Below, in pieces: positions 1-8,964 of a stretch of DNA of 29,176 bases. Under the pieces are notes generated by a model. It worked only from the letters and a program-made list of their open reading frames with translations, was not told where the DNA came from and made no database searches. Origin of the DNA: Fontibacterium universale (GTDB lineage Bacteria; Pseudomonadota; Alphaproteobacteria; Pelagibacterales; Pelagibacteraceae); assembly GCA_965236175.1 (NCBI GenBank), contig CBDEAT010000008.1, positions 1 to 29,176 on the forward strand, given 5' to 3'. The stretch's first letter is position 1. Every line of letters begins with the position of its first letter. Both the position numbers and the translations under genes were made by a program.

Positions 1-428
1 TAGAAAAGATTTATAGTTATTTCAAAAGACTAAAAGAAAGAAGAAAAAGCCAAGCTGGATATACATCTGGTGGTGAGCAACAAATGGTGGCCGTTGCAAG
101 AGCAATGATGACAAAACCAAAAATGCTTTTGTTGGATGAGCCATCTATGGGTTTAGCCCCGCAGTTAGTTGCAGAAATATTCAATATTGTAAAAATGTTA
201 AATGAAAAAGAGGGAGTTAGTATTTTATTAGCTGAACAAAATACCAATATCGCTCTTAAAAATTCTGACTATGGATATATACTTGAAACAGGAAAAATAA
301 TGTTAGAAGGATCAGCAAAAAGCTTATTAGGTAATGATCAGGTAAAAGAGTTGTATTTAGGAATTTCAAAAGGAAAAAGATTAAATTTTAGAGACGCTAT
401 CAAGGATAATGAGAAAAAAAATAATTAA
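1..428 (+). CDS. livF: Branched-chain amino-acid ABC transporter ATPase LivF, 3' part
   Basis: The gene enters from the left edge in the frame that starts at base 3; 141 C-terminal codons are visible. It is the second ATPase of a high-affinity branched-chain amino-acid or amide importer and acts on the cytoplasmic face of the membrane. The ABC signature is seen as TSGGEQQ, followed by Walker B (MLLLDEPSMGLAP). The switch position reads LLAEQN, with Gln where most ABC ATPases have His, as is usual in LivF. Walker A lies outside the window. The stop codon overlaps the livG start by one base (TAATG). With livG, livH and livM following directly, the assignment is firm; the exact substrate cannot be told from sequence. 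Confidence 0.93.
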   Translation, partial: EKIYSYFKRLKERRKSQAGYTSGGEQQMVAVARAMMTKPKMLLLDEPSMGLAPQLVAEIFNIVKMLNEKEGVSILLAEQNTNIALKNSDYGYILETGKIMLEGSAKSLLGNDQVKELYLGISKGKRLNFRDAIKDNEKKNN

Positions 429-1291
429 TGGTTATTAGGAAAAAAAGTGAGAAAAAAATTAATAAAAATAGTAAAAAAATAGTAAAAAAAACTATGACAC
501 AAGGTAGAAAATTTAAAATTGGAAAACCTATTTTAGAAGTTAAAAATATTTCTTTAAGTTTTGGTGGCGTTAAAGCTATTACTAATATTTCATTTGACGT
601 TTTGGAGCATGAAATAAGAGCCCTTATCGGACCAAATGGTGCTGGAAAAAGCTCATTGCTTAACTGTATTAATGGAATTTATAAGCCACAGGAGGGAAAA
701 ATATTATTTAAAGGAGATGTTTTAGAAAAAATCACTCCTAATATTATTGCTCAAAAAGGAATTTCTAGAACTTTTCAAAACTTAGCTCTTTTTAAAAGAA
801 TGTCAGTTTTAGATAATATTTTAGTGGGTAGAAAACTTCATTCAAAAGCTAATTTCTTTGAAGTAGCACTTCAACTTCCAAGAGCAAGAAGAGAAGAAAA
901 GCAAAATAGAGAAAAGTGTGAAGAAATTATTAAATTCTTAGAAATTGAAAATATTAAGCACACGCCGGTTGGAAAACTTCCTTACGGCCTGCAAAAAAAA
1001 GTTGAATTAGGACGAGCACTTGCAACAGAAGCTAATGTGCTGTTGTTAGATGAGCCAATGGCTGGGATGAACGTTGAAGAAAAAAGAGATATGTGCAGAT
1101 TTATTTTAAAAGTAAATGATCAACTTGGAACAACTATAGTTTTAATTGAGCATGATATGGGTGTGGTAATGGATATTTCTGATAGAGTTGTTGTTCTTGA
1201 CTATGGAAAAATTATTGGTGATGATGTGCCAGATAAAGTTAGAGCTAATAAAAAAGTTATCGATGCTTATTTAGGAGTTGCCCATGACTGA
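428..1291 (+). CDS. livG: Branched-chain amino-acid ABC transporter ATPase LivG
   Basis: This 287-aa protein is the first ATPase of the Liv importer. Walker A (GPNGAGKS) is at about residues 68-75, the signature is a degenerate YGLQKK near 184, Walker B (VLLLDEP) near 203, and the switch motif IEHD near 240. The N-terminus carries an extra, strongly basic stretch of about 33 residues (many Lys and Asn) ahead of the usual start of the ABC domain at ILEVKN. An alternative ATG at base 494 would shorten this tail to about 13 residues. The start at 428 overlaps the livF stop, which favours translational coupling. The 3' end overlaps livH. Confidence 0.93.
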   Translation: MVIRKKSEKKINKNSKKIVKKTMTQGRKFKIGKPILEVKNISLSFGGVKAITNISFDVLEHEIRALIGPNGAGKSSLLNCINGIYKPQEGKILFKGDVLEKITPNIIAQKGISRTFQNLALFKRMSVLDNILVGRKLHSKANFFEVALQLPRARREEKQNREKCEEIIKFLEIENIKHTPVGKLPYGLQKKVELGRALATEANVLLLDEPMAGMNVEEKRDMCRFILKVNDQLGTTIVLIEHDMGVVMDISDRVVVLDYGKIIGDDVPDKVRANKKVIDAYLGVAHD

Positions 1292-2189
1292 TTCAATTTT
1301 ATTCTTCTTTGAAGTTCTTGTTGGCGGCTTATTGTCAGGAACGATGTATTCGTTAGTAGCTCTTGGCTTTGTCCTTATTTACAAAGCATCATCAACATTT
1401 AATTTTGCACAAGGTGCTATGGTGTTCTTTGCCGTACTTTCATTTTGCGGATTTATGGAATACGGAATGCCGTTTGGAGTTGCTTTTTTTGCAGTTGTTC
1501 TTCTGATGATATTGGTTGGTTTATTGACTGAAAGATTAGTGCTTCGTCCATTAATGAATCAAAGTGAAGATACAGTTTTGATGGCAACGATTGGACTAGG
1601 TTTCGTTCTTGAAGGACTTGCTCAGGCAAAATGGGGTGTTGAAGTTAGAAAATTAAGTCTTGGAATTGGAGACTTTCCCATCCCGTGGATTGCAGATAAT
1701 TTAAAATTATTTATTAGTGCACTTGATTTAACAGCAGGTTTAGTTGCGTTCGGTATGATCGCTCTTCTTACGCTTTTATTCAAATACACAAAAATTGGAC
1801 TTGGATTGAGAGCAGTTGCTGACGATCCCGGAGCTGCAAGCTCTATTGGAATTCCTTTAAAGCATATCATGCTACTCGTTTGGTCTGCAGCAGGCGTTGT
1901 TGCTTTGGTTGCTGGTATGATGTGGGGAGCAAGAGCAGGAGTTCAATTTGCTCTTATTGAATTAGCGTTAAAAGCCTTGCCAGTTCTAATTATTGGAGGA
2001 TTCTCATCAATTCCTGGAGCAATTGTAGGTGGATTACTGGTGGGTGCTGTTGAAAAAGTTTTAGAAGTTTATATCGGACCTTACTTTAAAGGCGGAATCG
2101 AAGCTTGGGCTCCATATATGTTATCAATATTATTTTTACTCTATAGACCAGAAGGTTTATTTGGAGAAAAAATAATTAGGAGAGTTTAA
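1284..2189 (+). CDS. livH: Branched-chain amino-acid ABC transporter permease LivH
   Basis: This 301-aa polytopic membrane protein is one of the two channel-forming subunits of the Liv importer. Hydrophobic segments run throughout, and the N-terminal stretch GLLSGTMYSLVALGFVLIYK and the block FNFAQGAMV are typical of LivH. I start it at the ATG at 1284, because AGGAG at 1273-1277 is spaced correctly for it; a TTG at 1278 is in frame but lies too close to that site. The start overlaps the end of livG by eight bases (ATGACTGA), and livM follows after three bases. Length is normal for the family. Confidence 0.93.
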   Translation: MTDSILFFFEVLVGGLLSGTMYSLVALGFVLIYKASSTFNFAQGAMVFFAVLSFCGFMEYGMPFGVAFFAVVLLMILVGLLTERLVLRPLMNQSEDTVLMATIGLGFVLEGLAQAKWGVEVRKLSLGIGDFPIPWIADNLKLFISALDLTAGLVAFGMIALLTLLFKYTKIGLGLRAVADDPGAASSIGIPLKHIMLLVWSAAGVVALVAGMMWGARAGVQFALIELALKALPVLIIGGFSSIPGAIVGGLLVGAVEKVLEVYIGPYFKGGIEAWAPYMLSILFLLYRPEGLFGEKIIRRV

Positions 2190-2192
2190 TTT

Positions 2193-3221
2193 ATGAAACC
2201 TGTTTTTATGAGATACACAAAAGCTGACATTATAAATTTTGTCGTGTTATTAGTGATAGGTTTTTTAGTGATACCTAATGTTATCACAAGTGATTATTGG
2301 TACACTTCCATTTTAATACCTTGGTTATGTTTAACCCTTGCAGCCTTGGGTCAAAATATTGTGATGGGATATACCGGACAATTATCTTTAGGTGCAGCGG
2401 GCTTTATGTGCGCAGGAGCTTATGCCTGTTACAATATGATGCTTCGAATACCTGATATGCCTTTCTTAGGAGCATTAGTTTTATCAGGATTAATTGCAGC
2501 ATGTCTTGGACTTATATTTGGATTACCAAGTCTTAGAATTAGAGGAATTTATTTAATGGTTGCAACCTTAGCATCACAATTTTTTATTGTGTGGGTTATA
2601 GACAAATTCGGCTGGTTTAAAAACTATGACGTTTCTGGATCAACTACTTTTCAAAAAATATACATAAATGGAGTGGCCTTTACTAATGGATATATGATGT
2701 ATCTTTTGGTGGCAGCAATTGTAACTATTATAACCTTGCTCGCTATTAATATGGCTCGTGGATCTACGGGCAGAAACTGGATGGCAGTTAGAGATATGGA
2801 TATAGCTGCAGAGTCTATGGGTGTTTCGCTTTTAAAAACTAAGTTACAAGCTTTTGCGATTAACGCTTTTTTATGCGGTATAGCAGGAGCTCTTTATACT
2901 TATACATATTTAAAAAGTGTTGAACCGTTTGCAGCTTTCAATATCAGTCTGTCATTTAAAATTATGTTTATGGCGATCATTGGAGGGCTTGGAACAATTT
3001 CCGGTGCATTTATTGGGGCTGCATTTATTTTACTTTTTCCAGTTGTCTTAAACGCTCTTGGTAACAACGTATTCCACGGTATGATTGATGCAACAATCAT
3101 AAGCTCCATTGAGCAAATCGTATTTGGTGGATTAATCATAACATTAATGATTTTTGAGCCGCTTGGATTTGCAAAATTATGGGAAACATTAAAACAAAAA
3201 GTAATAAGAACAAAATCTTAA
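2193..3221 (+). CDS. livM: Branched-chain amino-acid ABC transporter permease LivM
   Basis: This 342-aa protein is the second permease of the importer. Many transmembrane helices are evident, with the characteristic LivM block GYTGQLSLGAAGFM around residues 60-73, GLPSLRIRGIYLMVATLA around 109-126, and the cytoplasmic loop that docks the ATPase (RDMDIAAESMGV) near 200. It follows livH by three bases and overlaps the next small gene by 43 bases. The order livF-livG-livH-livM suggests that a periplasmic binding protein gene lies upstream, outside the window. Confidence 0.92.
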   Translation: MKPVFMRYTKADIINFVVLLVIGFLVIPNVITSDYWYTSILIPWLCLTLAALGQNIVMGYTGQLSLGAAGFMCAGAYACYNMMLRIPDMPFLGALVLSGLIAACLGLIFGLPSLRIRGIYLMVATLASQFFIVWVIDKFGWFKNYDVSGSTTFQKIYINGVAFTNGYMMYLLVAAIVTIITLLAINMARGSTGRNWMAVRDMDIAAESMGVSLLKTKLQAFAINAFLCGIAGALYTYTYLKSVEPFAAFNISLSFKIMFMAIIGGLGTISGAFIGAAFILLFPVVLNALGNNVFHGMIDATIISSIEQIVFGGLIITLMIFEPLGFAKLWETLKQKVIRTKS

Positions 3222-3490
3222 TTTATTTTATTGCAGCAATCGTCATCACCGCAATTATTTTAACAATAATATTTTTTTCAACACGCAAATCCGCATTAGA
3301 AAAATGTGCGGATGTAGGATTTATTTACATTTGGGGCGAGCAAAATAAGGCTTATATAAGCAAGAGTTTTAAGGAAAAAATCAGTGATAATAAGAATTTT
3401 AAAGATTTTCCATACACAAAACTATTTGGAATTTGTGATCAAAGCCAACAACAGTACCCAGAAAAGTTTAAAGAAAAATGGGGAAGGTAA
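3179..3490 (+). CDS. Small single-pass membrane protein of unknown function
   Basis: A 103-aa reading frame starts inside the 3' end of livM in a different frame and runs almost to the fhs stop. The product has a Lys/Asn-rich N-terminus, one clear transmembrane helix (about residues 13-34, rich in Ile and Ala) and a charged C-terminal domain with two Cys residues, probably periplasmic. I do not recognise a family. No later start codon precedes the helix, so the overlap with livM is probably genuine. Position suggests co-transcription with the Liv operon, but a role in transport is not shown. Confidence 0.55.
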   Translation: MGNIKTKSNKNKILIYFIAAIVITAIILTIIFFSTRKSALEKCADVGFIYIWGEQNKAYISKSFKEKISDNKNFKDFPYTKLFGICDQSQQQYPEKFKEKWGR

Positions 3491-3498
3491 TTAAGTTT

Positions 3499-5170
3499 TT
3501 ATAAGCCAACAATCTTGCCATTAAGATAATCAATATTCTCCGCCGAAGGAACTTTTGACAATCCCGGCATCGTCATTATATTTCCACAAATTATAACAAT
3601 AAATTCAGCTCCAGCAGAAAAACGAATTTCACGAACTGCAATACTGTGGTTTGATGGCGCTCCTCTTAACTTTGGATCTGTAGAGAAAGAACTTTGAGTC
3701 TTTGCAATACAAATTGGAAAATGTCCATATCCTGTGTCTTGTAAATTTTGAATTTGAGCTTTTACTTTGTCGTCCATAGTTACTTCGTTTGCTCTATAAA
3801 TTTTCTTTGCAACTTTATTAATTTTTTCAATTAACGTGTCTTTGTCTTCATAGGCATATTGCATTTTTTGATTGGAATTTTCAGATAATTCAACAACAAT
3901 TTTTGCAAGATCAACAGCTCCTTTGCCACCATCACTCCAGTGCGAAGAAAGTACAGTTTTTACATTTAATTTTTTCATTCTTTCAAAGATTAACTGAATT
4001 TCTGCTGGTGTATCACTTGTAAACTTATTAATAGCTACAACGCATGGTAAATTAAATACTTTAGTCATGTTCTCAACATGACGTTCTAAATTAACAAGTC
4101 CTTTATCAAGAGCAGAGATATCTTCTTTAGTTAAGTTAGAAAGTTCTGCACCACCGTGATATTTGATGGCTCGAACAGTTGCAACTAATACAGTTACTGA
4201 AGGATAGAGACCAGTCTTTCTGCATTTAATATCAATAAATTTTTCAGCACCTAAGTCAGCACCAAAGCCAGCTTCAGTGACTACATAGTCTGAAATTTTT
4301 AATGCTGCTTTCGTGGCTATTACCGAATTGCAACCATGCGCAATATTTGCAAACGGACCTCCATGAATAAAGACTGGATTGTTTTCTAACGTCTGTACTA
4401 AGTTTGGAGCTAATGCATCTTTTAAAAGTGCCGTCATTGCACCAACGGCTTTTAAATCTTTTGCAAGAACGGGTTCATTTTTATTATTATAAGCTACAAC
4501 AATTTGACCAATACGTTTTTTTAAATCTTCAACGGAAGTCGAAAGGCAAAAGATCGCCATGATCTCAGAAGCAGCTACAATGTCAAAGCCCCCTTCACGT
4601 GGAAAGCCCCACTTTTTTTTCATTTAATCCTAAAGTAATTTTGCGTAGAGCTCGGTCATTCATGTCTATCGTACGTCTCCATTGAATAGTTTTGATATCA
4701 ATTCCTAATTCATTGCCGTGATAAATATGGTTATCTAACATTGCTGCTAATAAATTATGAGCAGCAGCAATTGCCGCAAAATCACCTGTAAAATGAAAAT
4801 TAATATCTTCCATTGGCACTATCTGCGCTAGTCCTCCACCTGTAGCTCCGCCTTTAATTCCAAAGACAGGACCTAAAGATGGTTCACGTAAACAAATCAT
4901 TGTTTTTTTCCCAATGCTACTTAAAGCATCTCCCAAACCTACCGTAGTTGTAGTTTTTCCTTCACCAGCAGGAGTTGGGCTAATAGCTGTAACTAATATT
5001 AATTTACCGTCTTTGTTATTTTTTAATTTATCTAAATAAGAAAATGAAACTTTTGCTTTATAGCGTCCATAATTCTCAAGATCATCTTCATGAATACCTA
5101 AACGCTCTTTAGCGATATCGGAAATCTTTCGCATTTTTGCTTTTTGAGCTATTTCGATATCACTTTGCAT
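3499..5170 (-). CDS. fhs: Formate-tetrahydrofolate ligase, one frame break
   Basis: The enzyme makes 10-formyl-tetrahydrofolate from formate, THF and ATP in the cytoplasm. The N-terminal part (from 5170) has the ATP-binding loop PTPAGEGKTT at residues 65-74 and REPSLGPVFGIKGGATGGG. It leaves frame after KITLGLNEKK. The remainder, beginning with GFPREGGFDI, continues in the other frame to 3499. The break lies between a run of eight T (4613-4620) and a run of four C (4607-4610, plus strand); removing one base from either run joins the halves into about 556 residues, the normal family length. Both halves look fully conserved, so sequencing error is likelier than inactivation. Polymerase slippage on the 8-base run is an alternative. 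Confidence 0.9.
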
Positions 5171-5358
5171 AATTCTTTAATCATTTTTAAGTCTTAATGA
5201 GATTACAGCTTTTGTAAGCTCACTCAAAATACACCAAAAAAACTAGTAGCAATTATTACGTGTATTAGTTTCTTTTCTGTTATTTCAAATTTACATTTGA
5301 TAATAGACTTGTTCAATATTTTTTTAAATTAGTTTTAATTTTTTAAAAGTTATACAGA
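5171..5358. promoter_or_regulatory. Divergent intergenic region between fhs and pntAA
   Basis: These 188 bases are the only room for the promoters of fhs (leftward) and the transhydrogenase operon (rightward). The sequence is very AT-rich. TTGTTC at 5309-5314 could act as a -35 element for pntAA, but no convincing -10 lies at the right distance. A short inverted repeat, AGCTT-TTGT-AAGCT at 5207-5220, sits in the fhs leader. I see no riboswitch-like structure. Assignment rests on position only. Confidence 0.35.
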
Positions 5359-6456
5359 ATGATATTAGGATCAGTAATTGACAGTGATATAAACGAAAAG
5401 AGAATAGCATTTTCTTTAGATACAGTTAAAAAATATATTTCTAATGGTTTTTCTGTTCAATTAGAAAAAGATTTTGGAAAAAATTCAAATATTAATGACA
5501 GTGAATTACAAAAGTTAGGAGCCAAAATATCAACTAAAGAAGAAATTTATAAAACTTCAGATATTATCATTAAAATTAATTGTCCTAGCGATTCTGAAAT
5601 TACATCAATCAAAGAAGGCGCCGTATTAATTGGCAGTTTTTTTCCGCACTTAAATAAGGATAAAATTAATAAACTTTTAAAAAAAAATATTAAAATATTT
5701 TCTTTAGAATTACTTCCAAGAATTACCAGAGCGCAGTCTATGGATATTTTGTCATCACAAGCAAATTTAGCGGGATACAAAGCAGTTATAGATTCAGTTT
5801 ATGAATTTAATAAGGCAGTACCAATGATGATGACAGCTGCCGGAACAATAACTCCTGCAAAATTTTTTGTAATAGGTGCAGGAGTGGCTGGACTTCAAGC
5901 TATTGCTACTGCCAAAAGATTAGGCGGCGTTGTATCCGCAACTGATGTAAGGCTCGCTTCAAAAGAACAAGTTGAGAGTTTAGGTGGAAAATTTGTTTTT
6001 GCTGAAAGTTCAAAAAATTTAGAAACAAGTGGTGGTTATGCAAAAGAGTTGGATGAAGAAGATAAAAAGAAACAAGAAGAGTTGTTAAAAAATACGATTA
6101 AAAATCAAGACATTGTTATTTGCACTGCGTTAATTCCAGGTAAGAAAGCCCCGAGAATTGTTACAGAAGAAATGGTTAAATCAATGAAGAGCGGTTCTGT
6201 TATTTGTGATTTAGCTGTAGAGCAGGGCGGTAATTCAGCATTCTCTGAGCCAGGAAAAATTGTAGTTATGAATGGAGTAAAAATTATAGGACATAAAAAT
6301 TTTCCAAGTAGAATTTCAGAAAGCGCATCTATTTTATTTGCAAAAAATATTTTAAATTTTTTAGAAATTATTTATGACAAAGTTGAAAAAAAATTAAAGA
6401 TAGACGAAAATGATGAAATTATTAAAGCAGTTTATATCAACAAGGAGATTAATTAA
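5359..6456 (+). CDS. pntAA: NAD(P) transhydrogenase subunit alpha, part 1 (NAD-binding)
   Basis: This 365-aa protein is the peripheral NAD(H)-binding domain I of the proton-translocating transhydrogenase, which uses the proton gradient to reduce NADP+ with NADH. The alanine-dehydrogenase/PNT N-terminal domain covers roughly the first 130 residues. The Rossmann motif VIGAGVAGLQAIATAKRLGG begins near residue 171 and is followed by ATDVR. The mobile loop region near residue 225 (SGGYAKELDEEDKKKQ) is also present. The gene is separate from the membrane part, as in Rhodospirillum-type enzymes. Its stop overlaps the pntAB start by one base, and AAGGAG at 6442-6447 serves the next gene. Confidence 0.93.
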   Translation: MILGSVIDSDINEKRIAFSLDTVKKYISNGFSVQLEKDFGKNSNINDSELQKLGAKISTKEEIYKTSDIIIKINCPSDSEITSIKEGAVLIGSFFPHLNKDKINKLLKKNIKIFSLELLPRITRAQSMDILSSQANLAGYKAVIDSVYEFNKAVPMMMTAAGTITPAKFFVIGAGVAGLQAIATAKRLGGVVSATDVRLASKEQVESLGGKFVFAESSKNLETSGGYAKELDEEDKKKQEELLKNTIKNQDIVICTALIPGKKAPRIVTEEMVKSMKSGSVICDLAVEQGGNSAFSEPGKIVVMNGVKIIGHKNFPSRISESASILFAKNILNFLEIIYDKVEKKLKIDENDEIIKAVYINKEIN

Positions 6457-6758
6457 TGGAAATTGATCCAATTATTTTTAGATTTGCGATTTTTATTTTA
6501 TCTATATTTGTAGGCTATTATGTAGTTTGGAGCGTAACCCCTGCTTTGCATACACCTTTAATGTCAGTTACCAATGCAATTTCATCAGTAATTATTGTTG
6601 GAGCTTTAGTTGCGGTAGGCTTATCTCCGATCACACAAGGTTTTTTTGGAAAGTTTCCAGGAATTCTTGGAATTTTACTTGCCTCAGTTAATATTTTTGG
6701 CGGCTTCTTGGTAACCCAACGAATGCTGAAGATGTATAAAAAAAATAAAAAGAAATGA
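6456..6758 (+). CDS. pntAB: NAD(P) transhydrogenase subunit alpha, part 2 (membrane)
   Basis: This 100-aa membrane protein supplies the first transmembrane helices of the proton channel (domain II). The motif WSVTPALHTPLMSVTNAISS is typical of PntAB, followed by hydrophobic helices and a basic Lys-rich tail. It sits between pntAA and pntB with a one-base overlap upstream and an ATGA overlap downstream. It has a good ribosome binding site, AAGGAG, eight bases before its ATG. Size is normal for the three-gene form of the enzyme. Confidence 0.93.
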   Translation: MEIDPIIFRFAIFILSIFVGYYVVWSVTPALHTPLMSVTNAISSVIIVGALVAVGLSPITQGFFGKFPGILGILLASVNIFGGFLVTQRMLKMYKKNKKK

Positions 6759-8161
6759 TCTCAGCAAACATTACAGCAACATTATATTTAGTAACTGGCA
6801 TATTATTTATTATGGCTTTAAGAGGACTTTCGTCTCCAGAAACTTCAAGAACAGGAAATTTTTATGGAATTTTGGGAATGTCACTTGCAATAATTGTCAC
6901 TCTTTTATCTCTTGGCGATATTAATCAAATTAAAGAAAATATTTTTTATATTTTAATTCCAATCATTATAGGGGGATTAATAGGTGGGTTAATTGCGTAT
7001 AGAGTGTCAATGACAGCAATGCCTCAACTAGTTGCTGGCTTTCATAGTTTAGTTGGTCTTTCAGCAGTTCTTGTCGGCATTGTAGCATTTTATAACCCAT
7101 CATCATTTGGAATAGGACAAGTTGGAAATATTAAAATCTTATCTTTAATAGAAATGTCTTTAGGGGTTGCAATTGGAGCCATTACATTCTCTGGTTCTTG
7201 TATTGCGTTTTTAAAACTTCAAGGATTAATGTCCGGAAGCCCCATAACATTTAAAGGTCAGCACTTTATAAATTTACTCATAGGAATATTAATAATTTTT
7301 TTAATATTTTCTTTTGCAAAATTACAATCTGAAAATTTATTTTGGGCCATTATAATTATTTCAACTCTAATTGGTTTTTTAATTATCATTCCAATAGGAG
7401 GAGCAGATATGCCCGTGGTTGTTTCAATGTTAAATTCTTACTCTGGTTGGGCTGCTGCTGGAATCGGATTTACCTTGGAAAATATTGCTCTTATTATTAC
7501 AGGAGCATTAGTTGGATCTTCAGGAGCTATTCTTTCTTATATTATGTGCAAAGGTATGAACCGTTCTTTATTTAATGTTATTCTTGGCGGATTTGGCGGA
7601 GACACTTCATCTGCTGTAGCTCAAAAAAATACTAAACCAGTTAAACAAGGTGGAGCAGATGATGCTGCCTTTTTAATGAAAAATGCATCGTCTGTTATTA
7701 TTGTTCCTGGTTATGGTATGGCAGTAGCCCAAGCGCAACATGCTCTTCGTGAAATGGGCGATAAGTTAAAAAAATTAGGCGTTAAAGTTTCTTATGCAAT
7801 TCACCCGGTTGCTGGAAGAATGCCGGGACATATGAATGTTTTGTTGGCAGAAGCAAACGTTCCGTACGATGAAGTGTTTGAACTTGAAAATATTAATAAT
7901 GATTTTTCTAATACAGACGTTGCATTTGTAATTGGTGCAAACGATGTGACTAACCCTGCGGCTAAAACCGACCCTAAAAGCGCAATTTTCGGCATGCCAA
8001 TTCTTGATGTTGAAAAAGCAAAATCTGTATTGTTTGTAAAAAGAGGAATGGCAGCTGGTTATGCTGGAGTTGATAATGAGCTTTTTTATAAAGATAATAC
8101 CCTAATGCTTTTTGCGGACGCAAAAAAAATGGTAGAGGAAATAATCAAAAATCTTGATTAA
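6755..8161 (+). CDS. pntB: NAD(P) transhydrogenase subunit beta
   Basis: This 468-aa protein has an N-terminal half of about eight or nine membrane helices (domain II) and a C-terminal NADP(H)-binding domain III. Landmarks in domain III are GYGMAVAQAQHALREM, the HPVAGRMPGHMNVLLAEA segment, VIGANDVTNPAA and FVKRGMAAGYAGVDN, all diagnostic of PntB. It starts at ATGA, overlapping the pntAB stop. It ends only eight bases from the convergent exporter permease gene, and no terminator hairpin is visible between them. The trio should supply NADPH. Confidence 0.94.
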   Translation: MISANITATLYLVTGILFIMALRGLSSPETSRTGNFYGILGMSLAIIVTLLSLGDINQIKENIFYILIPIIIGGLIGGLIAYRVSMTAMPQLVAGFHSLVGLSAVLVGIVAFYNPSSFGIGQVGNIKILSLIEMSLGVAIGAITFSGSCIAFLKLQGLMSGSPITFKGQHFINLLIGILIIFLIFSFAKLQSENLFWAIIIISTLIGFLIIIPIGGADMPVVVSMLNSYSGWAAAGIGFTLENIALIITGALVGSSGAILSYIMCKGMNRSLFNVILGGFGGDTSSAVAQKNTKPVKQGGADDAAFLMKNASSVIIVPGYGMAVAQAQHALREMGDKLKKLGVKVSYAIHPVAGRMPGHMNVLLAEANVPYDEVFELENINNDFSNTDVAFVIGANDVTNPAAKTDPKSAIFGMPILDVEKAKSVLFVKRGMAAGYAGVDNELFYKDNTLMLFADAKKMVEEIIKNLD

Positions 8162-8169
8162 CTAATAAT

Positions 8170-8964
8170 TTACTCGCCCGTATTAATAAGACCGCCTCTT
8201 TTTCTAGCTCCTTCAAAAGATACTAAAAAAACAACAACTGCAATAAATGCATAAACTGCATTCAGAGCTAAAGATTTTAAAAAATAATTACTGTTAAAAT
8301 TATTATTAAATAAAATTTCTCGCATTCCTTCAAAAACATATGTTTGCGGAAAGGATAATGAAAGCCATCTGATCCATTCAGGCAATGTTTCAACTGGATA
8401 ATAAACTGCACTTAACGGAGCTAAAGTAAAAATAGCTCCCCAGGCTAAGCTTTCAGCAGAAACACCAAAGCGAATGATTGCTGCAATGATAAATATTCCA
8501 AGTATCCATCCAGTTATTAATAAACTTGAAAAAAAAAGCATCAGACTAAATCCCATTTGGAATAACGAAAAAGAATAAAGAGGGATAGCAAGTAAAGCTG
8601 CAGGAATAATTGCAATAATTGTTCTTATGAAACTAATGGTCATTAACGACAAAACCATCTCTAGCGGTCTAAGAGGACTAACAAATAATTGCCCTAAGTT
8701 TCTTGACCATATTTCTTCTAAAAAAGATAAAGAAAAACCTAACTGACTTCTAAACAAAACATCCCACAACAAAACTCCAGCAATTAAAACGCCGCCAATC
8801 AGAATAGCAGTATCGTTAGAGTTTGTTAAATGTTTCGAAATTAATCCCCATAATATCATTTGAAATGTTGGCCAATACATCAACTCTAAAATTCTAGGAA
8901 AAGAAGTTTTGATTAAATAAAAATATCTAACGACCAGGGCAAAAATTCTAACTATAGATTTCAT
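8170..8964 (-). CDS. ABC-2 type transporter permease
   Basis: This 264-aa protein has about six hydrophobic segments and the general look of ABC-2 membrane components of the NodJ/DrrB/YadH kind: an N-terminal cytoplasmic stretch, paired helices, and a conserved LPEWIRWLSLSFPQTYVFEG block near residue 195, which resembles the usual P-x-W-x-x-x-x-NP motif with an S-F-P variant. It is the third gene of the leftward group sua5-ATPase-permease, and its start overlaps the ATPase stop (ATGA). Export is inferred from family; the substrate is unknown. Confidence 0.85.
   Translation of the reverse strand: MKSIVRIFALVVRYFYLIKTSFPRILELMYWPTFQMILWGLISKHLTNSNDTAILIGGVLIAGVLLWDVLFRSQLGFSLSFLEEIWSRNLGQLFVSPLRPLEMVLSLMTISFIRTIIAIIPAALLAIPLYSFSLFQMGFSLMLFFSSLLITGWILGIFIIAAIIRFGVSAESLAWGAIFTLAPLSAVYYPVETLPEWIRWLSLSFPQTYVFEGMREILFNNNFNSNYFLKSLALNAVYAFIAVVVFLVSFEGARKRGGLINTGE

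Noticed and set aside
1278..1283. TTG start for livH
   Set aside because: The AGGAG at 1273-1277 almost touches it, whereas spacing to the ATG at 1284 is normal.
4600..4623. Programmed -1 ribosomal frameshift at the A-run of fhs (dnaX-like)
   Set aside because: The downstream frame needs a +1 shift (skip one base); a -1 slip on the A-run would enter the third, closed frame.
5171..5358. Riboswitch upstream of fhs or pntAA
   Set aside because: Only a 5-bp stem is visible and no conserved glycine, THF or SAM riboswitch core could be recognised.
7342..7575. 77-aa plus-strand frame rich in Tyr, Phe and Ser inside pntB
   Set aside because: It is the +1 frame of transmembrane coding sequence; composition is an artefact of AT-rich hydrophobic codons.
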